64,000 nt of DNA from Curvibacter sp. (GCA_020248905.1 JADCGR010000017.1:41782-105781), one strand, 5' to 3'; positions 17,779-27,295 are shown, counted from the first letter of the stretch. The notes: generated by a model from the sequence alone, not told the origin. A program made the numbers and translations.

Positions 17779-19616
17779 GCCGTTTTCTGACGCTGCTGCG
17801 AACTGCGCTGGCACTTGGAGCGCCGAGTATCGCGCGGGTGCTCAGCTACCGCATCGGGGTGCGTCTGGGACTTAACCCCGTCCGGCGCCTTCGCGCTGCG
17901 GTACCTCAGGGGCCGTTCTTCGCTCCATGCCCTGCGGATCTGCTGCCGGTGACTGCGCCCCCGGTCACCGACTGGCAGCACAGTGCCAGCCTGTTCGGGC
18001 ACTGGGTCGTGGCGCTTGGCTCGCAGCCACCTGACTGGCTGGCCAATCCGCTGACAGGGCAGCGTGTTCCCGACGCCGGGCGTATGTGGTGGCAGATTCC
18101 GGACTTTGATCCCCGAGTTGGCGACATCAAGCTCGTCTGGGAGCTTTCGCGGATGGACTGGGTGCTGGCATTCGCACAGCGGGCGCGCAACGGTGACGCT
18201 GCCGCCTTGCAGCGCCTGAACGTCTGGCTGGCCGACTGGTGCCAGCACAACCCGCCATATAGGGGGCCCAACTGGAAGTGCGGTCAGGAAGCGTCGATCC
18301 GTGTCATGCACCTGGCCATGGCGGCGCTGATCCTGGGCCAGACACGACAGGCAACCCCGGCCTTGCGGGATCTGATTCAACTGCATCTGCAGCGCATCGC
18401 GCCCACGCTGTCGTATGCCATAGGGCAGGACAACAACCATGGCACATCCGAGGCAGCCGCCCTGTTCATCGGCGGTAGCTGGCTCAGCTCTCTCGGTGCG
18501 TCGAACGGCTTGCGCTGGGCCACCTTGGGGCGGCGTTGGGTGGAGAACCGGGCAGTGCAGCTGATCAGCGAGGACGGGTGCTTCAGCCAGTATTCGCTGA
18601 ACTACCACCGGGTGATGCTGGACACTTTTAGCATGGCGGAGGTCTGGCGTCGGCACCTGGGGTTACCCGCGTTTTCGGCGAGATGGTCGAGCCGCGCGCT
18701 GGCTGCGACCCGGTGGTTGCATGCCATGGTCGATCCGTCTAGCGGCGACGTGCCAAATGTTGGCGCCAATGACGGGGCGCGGTTGCTGCAACTAACTGAT
18801 TCGCCCTACCGCGATTTCCGCCCCAGCCTGCAGCTGGCCATGGTGCTGCATGCCGGACGTCGTGCTGTGGACGAACCAGGCGTGTGGAATCATGCGCTCT
18901 CGTGGTTGGGTTTGAACGTGCCTCTCAAAGTGGCTAAGCCTGCCTCCAGCTGTCAGGGCAATGAAGGCGGCTTTGCCGTTCTGCGCAAGGGGCGGGCCAT
19001 GGCCATGCTGCGATATCCCCGCTTTCGTTTCCGCCCCAGCCAGGCGGACGTGTTGCATCTGGACCTCTGGAAGGACGGGGACAACTTGCTGCGTGACGCC
19101 GGCACCTACGGTTACAACACCGAGTCGCAATGGATGGACTACTTCGCGGGCACGACCGGACACAACACGGTGCAGTTCGACGGGCGTGACCAGATGCCCA
19201 GGCTGGGCCGCTTCCTCTGGGGGCGCTGGTTGAGGACGTCAGCGATCGAAGGGCTCACTGAGAATACGGAAGGCGTGCATTTCTCTGCAGCCTACCGTGA
19301 CGCGCAAGGCGCCCGTCATCGGCGCCGGATCCATCTGGCGGCAGCGCATCTGCGGGTCGAGGACGAGGTGGGCGGGTTCAGGCAGCGTGCGCTCCTGCGT
19401 TGGCGGTTGGCGCCCGGGCCCTGGACTCTGGATGGCTGCCGATTGACGAATGGTGTTGAGATCCTCACAGTGCAAGGCAGCATGCCCATCCTGCGTTGCG
19501 AGATAACCGAAGGTTGGGAATCGCGACATTACCTCGAAAAGACCCCGGTGCCCGTGCTTGAGGTCGAGATAGGGCAGCCCGGCATCTTGACGACAGACTA
19601 CCGGTGGGTGGCATGA
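17775..19616 (+). CDS. Heparinase II/III family protein (putative uronate-polysaccharide lyase)
   Basis: 613 residues: an alpha-toroid half (GQDNNHGTSEAAALFIGG, SQYSLNYHRVMLDTFSMAEV) and a C-terminal beta-sheet half (ATTGHNTVQFDGRDQM) as in heparinase II/III and alginate-lyase-like proteins. In family enzymes the conserved Tyr and His of these segments serve beta-elimination of uronic acids. I see no clear signal peptide, although the first 40 residues are mildly hydrophobic and basic. It starts inside the stop of the bi-domain oxidoreductase and overlaps the next glycosyltransferase by 4 nt. A role in trimming or modifying a uronate-containing glycan is plausible but unproven. Confidence 0.85.
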   Translation: MSRFLTLLRTALALGAPSIARVLSYRIGVRLGLNPVRRLRAAVPQGPFFAPCPADLLPVTAPPVTDWQHSASLFGHWVVALGSQPPDWLANPLTGQRVPDAGRMWWQIPDFDPRVGDIKLVWELSRMDWVLAFAQRARNGDAAALQRLNVWLADWCQHNPPYRGPNWKCGQEASIRVMHLAMAALILGQTRQATPALRDLIQLHLQRIAPTLSYAIGQDNNHGTSEAAALFIGGSWLSSLGASNGLRWATLGRRWVENRAVQLISEDGCFSQYSLNYHRVMLDTFSMAEVWRRHLGLPAFSARWSSRALAATRWLHAMVDPSSGDVPNVGANDGARLLQLTDSPYRDFRPSLQLAMVLHAGRRAVDEPGVWNHALSWLGLNVPLKVAKPASSCQGNEGGFAVLRKGRAMAMLRYPRFRFRPSQADVLHLDLWKDGDNLLRDAGTYGYNTESQWMDYFAGTTGHNTVQFDGRDQMPRLGRFLWGRWLRTSAIEGLTENTEGVHFSAAYRDAQGARHRRRIHLAAAHLRVEDEVGGFRQRALLRWRLAPGPWTLDGCRLTNGVEILTVQGSMPILRCEITEGWESRHYLEKTPVPVLEVEIGQPGILTTDYRWVA

Positions 19617-20848
19617 GGGTTTTGTATTTTCACCAGCATTTCTCGACGCCGAGTGGCTCCGTGGGGATCCGCTCGTATGAAATGGCGCGCCGTCTGCTGG
19701 CGCGTGGACACCAGGTCACGATGGTGTGCGGTAGCTATGGTGGCGGTGAGACCGGCCTGCCCCAGCCGTTTAAGCGTGGGAGTCGCCGTGGCCAGGTGGA
19801 CGGCATCGACATCATCGAGTTCGACCTGAGCTACTCCAACAACGACGGCTTTCTGAAGCGCACACTGACCTTTCTGAAGTTTGCCGCGCGCAGCATCGGT
19901 CTGGTGTTTAGCGAGCGGTACGACCTCGTTTTTGCGACGACTACGCCACTGACTGCGGGAATCCCGGGCATATTTGCGCGCTGGCTGCGGGGTAAGCCTT
20001 TTGTCTTCGAGGTCCGTGACCTGTGGCCCGAATTGCCCAAAGCTATGGGGGTGATACGCAATCCTGTGGTGCTGTGGGCCATGTCTGCGCTCGAGTGGGC
20101 TAGCTACCGTTCAGCTCAGCGTTTGGTCGGCCTGTCGCCCGGCATCGTGGAAGGTATCGTTCGTCGGGGCGCCCCGGCCGAACGTGTGACCATGGTGCCG
20201 AATGGCTGTGATCTGGGCTTGTTCGGAGGGAGTCCTGTGCCCTGGCGCCCGCCGTCCGTCAGCCCGTACGACTTGATGGCCGTGTTTGCTGGAACCCACG
20301 GCATGGCCAATGGACTGGATGCGGTGCTGGATGCGGCAGCCGAACTCAAACGCAGGGGGCGATCCGATATTAAGCTGCTGCTGATCGGTCAGGGAAGACT
20401 TAAACCTGTCCTGCAGGCGCGCGTGCAGCGTGAGGGCTTGGATTGTGTGGTCTTCCATGATCCGGTCAACAAAGTCCGGTTGGCCGGGCTGATGGCGGCA
20501 ACGGATTTGGGTTTGCAGATCTTGGCCAATGTGCCGGCCTTTTACTATGGCACGTCGCCAAACAAGTTCTTCGATTACATTGCCGCCGGTCTGCCAGTAT
20601 TGAACAATTACCCAGGCTGGCTCGCCGAGTTGATCAAACGGGAGCGTTGCGGGTTCGCCGTACCGCCCGACAGCCCGGCAGCGTTTGCCAACGCACTGGA
20701 GCAGGCGGCAGCGGACCGAGTCGGGCTCAAGGCTATGGGAGAGCGGGGGCTGGCACTGGCGCGGCTGGAGTTCGACCGCCAGCGTCTGGCCGACCAGTGG
20801 GTGGACTGGCTGGAGCTGGCGCTGAACCAATCAGTGGACCAGCAATAA
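19613..20848 (+). CDS. Glycosyltransferase family 4, WbuB-like
   Basis: GT-B glycosyltransferase of 411 residues. The start HQHFSTPSGSVGIRSYEMA, the middle FEVRDLWPELPKAMGVIRN, and PNGCDLGLF at the hinge match WbuB/WbnH-type enzymes that add an N-acetylated 6-deoxy-amino sugar such as FucNAc next to the initiating sugar. The donor here is unknown. ATG 19613 overlaps the heparinase stop by 4 nt; GTG 19604 is an in-frame alternative. Its stop codon lies in the first copy of the 11-nt tandem repeat that precedes the next gene. Confidence 0.86.
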   Translation: MRVLYFHQHFSTPSGSVGIRSYEMARRLLARGHQVTMVCGSYGGGETGLPQPFKRGSRRGQVDGIDIIEFDLSYSNNDGFLKRTLTFLKFAARSIGLVFSERYDLVFATTTPLTAGIPGIFARWLRGKPFVFEVRDLWPELPKAMGVIRNPVVLWAMSALEWASYRSAQRLVGLSPGIVEGIVRRGAPAERVTMVPNGCDLGLFGGSPVPWRPPSVSPYDLMAVFAGTHGMANGLDAVLDAAAELKRRGRSDIKLLLIGQGRLKPVLQARVQREGLDCVVFHDPVNKVRLAGLMAATDLGLQILANVPAFYYGTSPNKFFDYIAAGLPVLNNYPGWLAELIKRERCGFAVPPDSPAAFANALEQAAADRVGLKAMGERGLALARLEFDRQRLADQWVDWLELALNQSVDQQ

Positions 20849-20885
20849 CGGGACAATAACGAGACAATAACGAGACAATAACGAG
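20843..20885 (+). repeat. Tandem repeat, 11-nt unit CAATAACGAGA, about four copies
   Basis: Four copies in a row: the first has GGG for GAG, copies two and three are perfect, and the fourth lacks its last base. The first copy holds the TAA of the upstream glycosyltransferase, and the last ends two bases before the ATG at 20888. The ACGAG in each unit is the only ribosome-site-like motif for the next gene. Copy-number slippage would change the distance between the two genes. Confidence 0.9.
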
Positions 20886-20887
20886 CT

Positions 20888-21484
20888 ATGGCGAAGCGAC
20901 TGGTGGATGTCTTTGTGGCGGGGGCAGCTTTGCTGGTTCTGGCCCTGCCCCTGCTGCTGCTTTGGGCTCTGGTGCGCCGTAAGCTCGGCAGCCCGGTGTT
21001 GTTCCGCCAGGTCCGCCCCGGCATGCACGGGCGGCCTTTCATGATGGTCAAGTTCCGCACCATGACGGATGAACGCGGCGCGGACGGCAACCTTTTGCCC
21101 GATGCCCGCCGCCTGACGTCCTTTGGACGTTTCCTGCGTGCCACCAGCCTCGACGAACTGCCCGAACTCTGGAACGTGTTGTGTGGCGAGATGAGCCTGG
21201 TGGGCCCGCGGCCTCTGCTCATGGAGTATCTGCCGCTGTACTCGCCCGAGCAGGCGCGCCGCCATGAGGTGCGCCCGGGTATCACCGGCTGGGCCCAGGT
21301 GAACGGGCGCAACGCCCTCAGCTGGGAGGAGCGTTTCAAGCTTGACGTCTGGTATGTCGACCACCGTTCGCTCTGGCTGGACATCCGCATCCTGTGGCTT
21401 ACGGTGCGCAAGGTGCTTCTGCGAGAGGGCATCAGCGCCCAGGGCGAGGCCACCATGCCCCGCTTCACGGGGAACAAGCCATGA
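20888..21484 (+). CDS. Initiating sugar-phosphate transferase, PglC-like (monotopic phosphoglycosyl transferase)
   Basis: Transfers a sugar-1-phosphate from a UDP-sugar to undecaprenyl phosphate, the first membrane step. The 198 residues form the small, PglC-size version: one N-terminal re-entrant hydrophobic segment (residues 5-27), FRQVRPGMHGRPFMMVKFRT, the catalytic Asp-Glu in SLDELPELWNVL, MSLVGPRPLLMEYL, and GITGWAQVNGRN. The next genes are PglD-, PglE- and PglF-like, so the expected substrate is UDP-N,N'-diacetylbacillosamine or a close 4-amino-4,6-dideoxy sugar. It overlaps the acetyltransferase gene by 4 nt. Confidence 0.92.
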   Translation: MAKRLVDVFVAGAALLVLALPLLLLWALVRRKLGSPVLFRQVRPGMHGRPFMMVKFRTMTDERGADGNLLPDARRLTSFGRFLRATSLDELPELWNVLCGEMSLVGPRPLLMEYLPLYSPEQARRHEVRPGITGWAQVNGRNALSWEERFKLDVWYVDHRSLWLDIRILWLTVRKVLLREGISAQGEATMPRFTGNKP

Positions 21485-22113
21485 AGCTTCTGGCCCTGCT
21501 CGGTGCCAGCGGCCATGGCAAGGTGGTCGCCGATGCCGCCCTGGCCGGCGGCTGGGACGCAGTGGCGTTCTTTGACGATGCCTGGCCGCAGCGCCAGAGC
21601 AATGGCCCCTGGCCTGTAACGGGCGACAGCGCCGCGTTGCTGGCGCGCCTGCGGGAGTTCCAGGGTGTGATCGTGTCCATCGGAGACTGCGCCCTGCGCT
21701 GGGACAAGCACCAGGCCTTGCAGACTGCCGGCGCACCGATGGCCACGGTGGTGCACCCTGCGGCCGTGGTCAGCCGCCATGCCGTGCTGGGCGCCGGCAC
21801 GGTGGTGATGGCGGGCGCGGTGGTCAACATCGATGCCGTCGTCGGCCCGGCAGGCATCATCAACACCGGCGCAACCGTGGACCACGACTGCTGCCTGGGC
21901 GACGCCGTGCACATCTGTCCAGGCGCACACCTGTCGGGCAACGTTCAGGTCGGGCATGGCAGCTGGGTGGGCGTGGGGGCCGCAGTGAAGCAGGGTATGA
22001 CCATCGGCAAGCGCGTCACGGTCGGTGCGGGTGCCGTGGTGGTGCACGCCATACCCGACGGGCTCACGGTCGCAGGCAATCCGGCCGTACCCCTCCAAAC
22101 CCGTAAGCCTTGA
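21481..22113 (+). CDS. PglD/NeuD-family sugar O/N-acetyltransferase
   Basis: Acetyl-CoA-dependent acetylation of a UDP-4-amino-4,6-dideoxy sugar is the likely reaction. It has 210 residues: an N-terminal Rossmann-like sugar-nucleotide domain (LLGASGHGKVVADAAL) and a C-terminal left-handed beta-helix with INTGATVDHDCCLGDAVH, which holds the catalytic histidine in PglD. It ends with AIPDGLTVAGNPAVP. The gene lies between the PglC-like and PglE-like genes, as in bacillosamine clusters. It starts in the preceding stop (ATGA). Confidence 0.9.
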   Translation: MKLLALLGASGHGKVVADAALAGGWDAVAFFDDAWPQRQSNGPWPVTGDSAALLARLREFQGVIVSIGDCALRWDKHQALQTAGAPMATVVHPAAVVSRHAVLGAGTVVMAGAVVNIDAVVGPAGIINTGATVDHDCCLGDAVHICPGAHLSGNVQVGHGSWVGVGAAVKQGMTIGKRVTVGAGAVVVHAIPDGLTVAGNPAVPLQTRKP

Positions 22114-22132
22114 ACCACGAGTCATCGACATA

Positions 22133-23308
22133 ATGCTGAACACGCCGTTTTCCCCCTGGCCCAGCTACACCGAAGAAGAGGCCTTGGCCGTGCAGCAGGT
22201 GCTGCTGTCCAACAAGGTCAACTACTGGACTGGCACCGAATGCCGGGAGTTCGAGCGCGAGTTTGCCACTTGGTGCGGTACGCGCTACGCCATTGCCCTG
22301 TCCAACGGCACCCTGGCGCTGGACCTGGCGCTGAAGGGCCTTGGGATCGGGCCCGGCGACGAGGTGGTCGTCACGCCACGCACTTTCATTGCCAGCGTGT
22401 CTTGCGTCGTTAGCGCGGGTGCGACTCCGGTGTTCGCAGACATTGATCCCGACAGTGGCAACCTGTCCGCGCAAACCATCGCGAAGGTGCTCACGCCGCG
22501 CACCAAGGCCGTGATCTGCGTGCATCTGGCAGGCTGGCCCTGCGATATGGATCCGATCATGGCGCTGGCGGCGCAGCACGGCTTCAAAGTCATCGAGGAC
22601 TGTGCCCAAGCCCATGGTGCGAGCTACAAAGGACGCAGTGTGGGCAGCATCGGCCATGTCGGGGCCTGGAGTTTCTGCCAGGACAAGATCATGACCACCG
22701 GCGGCGAAGGTGGCATGGTCACTGTGAACGATGAACAGCTGTGGCGGGACATGTGGGCCTACAAGGACCACGGCAAAAGCTATGCCGCCGTGTACGAGCG
22801 GCAGCACCCGCCGGGTTTTCGCTGGCTGCACGAAAGTTTTGGCACCAACTGGCGGATGATGGAGATGCAGGCCGCGATCGGGCGCATCCAGTTGCGTCGA
22901 ATGGCGGGCTGGACAATACAGCGCACTGCCCACGCGCAGGCCATTCTCAACGCCTGCCGCGACCAGGCCGCCGTGCGCGTGCCGGAACCGCCGGCTGGCA
23001 GCGTGCACGCCTATTACAAGTGCTATGTCTACGTGCAGCCTCAGCACCTGGCCGCTGGCTGGAGCCGTGACCGCATCGTCGAGACAATCAACGCGCGTGG
23101 TGTGCCGGCCTACCAGGGCACCTGCTCCGAGGTCTACCGCGAGCGGGCCTTTGACGGCACCCCTTGGCGCCCCGTGGAGCGGCTACCCGTGGCCCATGCC
23201 TTGGGCGAGAACAGCCTGATGTTTCTCGTTCACCCCACGCTTACGCCTGCAGAAATCCAGAAGACGTGCGAGGTTGTGCGTTCGGTGCTGGCCGAGGCTG
23301 GGGCCTGA
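22133..23308 (+). CDS. DegT/DnrJ-family aminotransferase, PglE-like
   Basis: PLP-dependent amination of the UDP-4-keto-6-deoxy sugar made by the PglF/WbpM-like enzyme. It has 391 residues with Lys185 in WSFCQDKIMTTGGEGG, ALSNGTLALDLALKGLG, and VIEDCAQAHGASYKGR. ATG 22133 is chosen; the frame is open upstream without a better start. It lies 19 nt after the acetyltransferase gene. It is the third DegT aminotransferase of the locus, with substrate assigned by its place in the pglC-D-E-F-like group. Confidence 0.9.
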   Translation: MLNTPFSPWPSYTEEEALAVQQVLLSNKVNYWTGTECREFEREFATWCGTRYAIALSNGTLALDLALKGLGIGPGDEVVVTPRTFIASVSCVVSAGATPVFADIDPDSGNLSAQTIAKVLTPRTKAVICVHLAGWPCDMDPIMALAAQHGFKVIEDCAQAHGASYKGRSVGSIGHVGAWSFCQDKIMTTGGEGGMVTVNDEQLWRDMWAYKDHGKSYAAVYERQHPPGFRWLHESFGTNWRMMEMQAAIGRIQLRRMAGWTIQRTAHAQAILNACRDQAAVRVPEPPAGSVHAYYKCYVYVQPQHLAAGWSRDRIVETINARGVPAYQGTCSEVYRERAFDGTPWRPVERLPVAHALGENSLMFLVHPTLTPAEIQKTCEVVRSVLAEAGA

Positions 23309-23352
23309 ACCCGCACCTTGCATCTACCAAAGCATTCATCAAGGAGCCAAGC

Positions 23353-23736
23353 ATGGGAAACCTGATCGAGATTCAGAGCCAGATCGAGAAGCTGCAGAAG
23401 CAGGCGGACGAAATCAAGTCGCGTGAGTTCGACAAGACGGTGAAGCAGATTCTGGCCATGATGGATGCCTTCGGTATCACGCTGCGGGATCTGCGGCAGG
23501 CGGGCGGCAAGGCGCCGCGCAAGACGGCGAAAAAAAGGGGCAAGCCGGGCCGTCCCGGGACGAAGAAGGCGGTCGCCGGGAGGGTGGCGCGCCAGTCTTC
23601 GGTACCCAAGGGCTCCAAGCTCGCAGCGAAATACCGTGGGCCCAAGGGAGAGACCTGGAGCGGCCGCGGTTCCATGCCGCGCTGGCTGGCCGAGCTTGTG
23701 GCGGCGGGCAAGTCGCGCGAGAGTTTCGCGGTCTGA
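23353..23736 (+). CDS. H-NS family nucleoid protein (BpH3/HvrA-type)
   Basis: Small basic DNA-binding protein of 127 residues. The N-terminal coiled-coil oligomerisation part (IEIQSQIEKLQKQADEIKSR) is followed by a Lys/Arg/Pro-rich linker. The C-terminal H-NS domain has KYRGPKGETWSGRGSMPRWL, the AT-rich minor-groove binding motif of beta-proteobacterial H-NS proteins. A strong AAGGAG precedes ATG 23353. Its place inside the bacillosamine gene set, between the aminotransferase and dehydratase genes, is unusual. It may silence AT-rich genes such as those at 10442-14299. Confidence 0.93.
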   Translation: MGNLIEIQSQIEKLQKQADEIKSREFDKTVKQILAMMDAFGITLRDLRQAGGKAPRKTAKKRGKPGRPGTKKAVAGRVARQSSVPKGSKLAAKYRGPKGETWSGRGSMPRWLAELVAAGKSRESFAV

Positions 23737-23764
23737 CGTTAGCCAACAGGGCTCGGGGGGAGGC

Positions 23765-25633
23765 ATGCAGCACGAGATACTGGCCTGGCCGCGTTCGCTC
23801 AAGCGACTGGTGGTGCTGGTCATGGACGTGGCCCTGTCCGTGCTCGCGACCTGGCTGGCGTTTTCCCTGCGTCTGGACGAGCCGCACTGGCCCGAAGGGG
23901 CGCAATGGCGCGTTTACTTGCTGGCACCGCTGCTGGCCATCCCTGTGTTCATCCGCCTGGGCCTGTACCGTGCGATTTTTCGTTATACCGGACAGGCGGC
24001 GCTGCTGACGACGGCCAAGGCGGTGGCGATTTACGGTGCCGTGCTCCTGGGCTTTCTGCTCTGGGCGCGTTGGGACAATGTGCCGCGCAGCCTGGGCGTG
24101 TTGCAGCCACTGATCTTTCTGCTGTTGGTAGGGGGCAGCCGCTCGCTGGCCCGCTTCTGGCTCGCAGGCCAGGGGCGCACTGCATCCGGGCCGGAGCGAT
24201 TCTTGATCTATGGTGCAGGCATGGCCGGCGCGCAGACGGCGGCGGCGTTGGGCATGGGCGGCAGCCACACGCTGCTGGGCTTTGTGGACGACGACCCCTT
24301 CAAGATCGGGCGTAGCGTCAACGGCGTGCCGGTCTACGCTGCCTCCGAGGTACCTGCCCTCGTGGCTGGGCTCGGCATCACCGATGTTCTGCTGGCCCTG
24401 CCCAGCGTATCGCGTGAGCGACGCAACCGCATCATCGAGACGCTGCGCCCGCTGCCGGTCCACATTCGTACGCTGCCGGGCCTGTCGGACTTGGCCAGTG
24501 GTCGGGTCACGGTGCAGGATTTCCGTGAACTGGATATCGAAGACCTGCTAGGGCGCGACCCCGTGCCGCCAGATGCTGAGCTGCTGGCCCGCGATCTGGC
24601 GCACAAGACTGTGCTCGTGACGGGCGCCGGCGGCAGCATAGGCAGCGAGCTGTGCCGCCAGATCCTGCGCCAGCAGCCTGCCCGCCTGCTGCTGCTTGAC
24701 CATAGCGAGTTTGCGCTCTACAGCATTCACCAGGAGCTGGAGCAGCTTTGTCATCATGAGGGCTTTGCTGCTGAACTGACGCCCCTGCTGGGCAGCGTGA
24801 ACCACGAGGTACGCCTGCGTGAGGTCTGCGGCGCGTACCGGCCCCATACCATCTACCACGCAGCGGCCTACAAGCACGTGCCGCTGGTGGAGTCCAACCC
24901 GGTAGAGGGGGCGCGCAACAATGTCTTTGGCACGCTGAACATGGCACGTGCGGCACGGGACAGCGGCGTTGCCCGCTTTGTGCTGGTGTCCACCGACAAG
25001 GCGGTGCGTCCCACCAACATCATGGGGGCGAGCAAGCGCATGGCCGAACTGGTCTTGCAGGCCATAGCCGCGGAAGGGACGGGCAGTACCTGCTTCAGCA
25101 TGGTCCGCTTCGGCAACGTGCTGGGGTCCAGCGGCAGTGTGGTTCCACTGTTCCGACGCCAGTTGGAAGCCGGCGGTCCGCTCACGGTGACGCATGCGGA
25201 GGTCACGCGTTACTTCATGACGATCCCGGAAGCGGCCCAGCTGGTGCTGCAGGCCGGCGCCATGGCGCAGGGCGGAGAGGTCTTCGTGCTGGACATGGGT
25301 GAGCCCGTACGCATTCTGGACCTGGCGCAGCGCATGGTCGAACTCTCGGGCCTCAAAGTGAGAGACGCCACCAACCCGCAGGGCGACATCGAGATCGCCA
25401 TCACCGGCCTGCGCCCGGGCGAGAAGCTGTACGAGGAGCTTCTGATCGGCGACAACCCCGCGCCCACGAGCCACCCGCGCATCATGAAGGCCCATGAGGA
25501 TTGCCTGCCGTGGTCCGAGTTGCAGTTGCAGCTTGATCGGCTGCGACAGGCGGCCGAATTGGGCGACGAGGCGGGCATACGCACTGTGCTGCGTGCCTGT
25601 GTGCAGGGTTTTGAGCCTGAAGTTGTGCCCTGA
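23765..25633 (+). CDS. Membrane-bound UDP-GlcNAc 4,6-dehydratase, PglF/WbpM/CapD family
   Basis: Makes UDP-4-keto-6-deoxy-GlcNAc (or its C5 epimer), the first step of bacillosamine/QuiNAc-type sugars. It has 622 residues: about four membrane spans in residues 10-125, a linker Rossmann domain (FLIYGAGMAGAQTAAAL), and the SDR domain from about residue 278 (VTGAGGSIGSELCRQI). The active-site region is VLVSTDKAVRPTNIMGASKR, where Met replaces the usual Tyr, as is typical of this family. ATG 23765 lies 28 nt after hns with GGGGGAGG upstream. It ends the polysaccharide locus. Confidence 0.93.
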   Translation: MQHEILAWPRSLKRLVVLVMDVALSVLATWLAFSLRLDEPHWPEGAQWRVYLLAPLLAIPVFIRLGLYRAIFRYTGQAALLTTAKAVAIYGAVLLGFLLWARWDNVPRSLGVLQPLIFLLLVGGSRSLARFWLAGQGRTASGPERFLIYGAGMAGAQTAAALGMGGSHTLLGFVDDDPFKIGRSVNGVPVYAASEVPALVAGLGITDVLLALPSVSRERRNRIIETLRPLPVHIRTLPGLSDLASGRVTVQDFRELDIEDLLGRDPVPPDAELLARDLAHKTVLVTGAGGSIGSELCRQILRQQPARLLLLDHSEFALYSIHQELEQLCHHEGFAAELTPLLGSVNHEVRLREVCGAYRPHTIYHAAAYKHVPLVESNPVEGARNNVFGTLNMARAARDSGVARFVLVSTDKAVRPTNIMGASKRMAELVLQAIAAEGTGSTCFSMVRFGNVLGSSGSVVPLFRRQLEAGGPLTVTHAEVTRYFMTIPEAAQLVLQAGAMAQGGEVFVLDMGEPVRILDLAQRMVELSGLKVRDATNPQGDIEIAITGLRPGEKLYEELLIGDNPAPTSHPRIMKAHEDCLPWSELQLQLDRLRQAAELGDEAGIRTVLRACVQGFEPEVVP

Positions 25634-25645
25634 TCGCGCGATCGA

Positions 25646-25678
25646 TTGAATTACAATTACAATGAAATTGTAATTCAA
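25646..25678. promoter_or_regulatory. Perfect 13-bp inverted repeat, probable VapBC operator
   Basis: Arms TTGAATTACAATT (25646-25658) and AATTGTAATTCAA (25666-25678) are perfect complements around a 7-nt spacer. Two TACAAT hexamers (25652 and 25658), usable as -10 elements, lie in it, and the vapB start is 12 nt further on. AbrB-fold antitoxins usually repress their own operon at such palindromes. A second perfect palindrome, GATCGCGCGATC, lies at 25632-25643. Confidence 0.75.
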
Positions 25679-25690
25679 CTGGAGCCTGTC

Positions 25691-25911
25691 ATGCGTAGCA
25701 CCATTACCGAGCGGGGGCAGACGGTCGTGCCCGCAGAAATCCGCCGTCGTTTCCATCTGGGTCCTTCAGATCGGCTGGAGTGGGTGGTGGACGATGGCGC
25801 CATCCGTGTGGTGCCCGTGCCGGCCAATCCGGTCGCAGCTTTTCGTGGGCAGGGGCAGGGGGGTGGCACGCGTCGCTTGCTGGCTGACCGCCGGGATGAC
25901 CGGGGCCCGGA

Positions 25912-25915
<4 letters not shown>
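25691..25915 (+). CDS. vapB: AbrB/MazE-fold antitoxin (VapB type)
   Basis: Antitoxin of 74 residues. The N-terminal swapped-hairpin AbrB domain reads STITERGQTVVPAEIRRRFH followed by LGPSDRLEWVVDDG; the basic, flexible C-terminus (GGGTRRLLADRRDDRG) should wrap the toxin. CTGGAG precedes ATG 25691. The stop overlaps the toxin start by 4 nt (GTGA). The perfect inverted repeat just upstream is the expected autoregulatory site. Confidence 0.88.
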
Positions 25916-27218
<1,303 letters not shown>

Positions 27219-27267
27219 CTTGGCTTGAACCCTTCCCGGCTTGGGCAGGATGAGAGTAAGGGTACTG

Positions 27268-27295
27268 TTGCCAAGGGGTCTTCGTGGCATATACT
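27268..27295 (+). promoter_or_regulatory. Sigma-70-type promoter of the second vapBC pair
   Basis: TTGCCA (27268-27273) and TATACT (27290-27295) are 16 nt apart, each close to consensus, and the vapB start is 36 nt downstream behind an AAGGAGGA ribosome site. No other gene could use it. Confidence 0.6.

Noticed and set aside
20843..20885. CRISPR-like array
   Set aside because: The 11-nt units are directly adjacent with no spacers; it is a simple tandem repeat.
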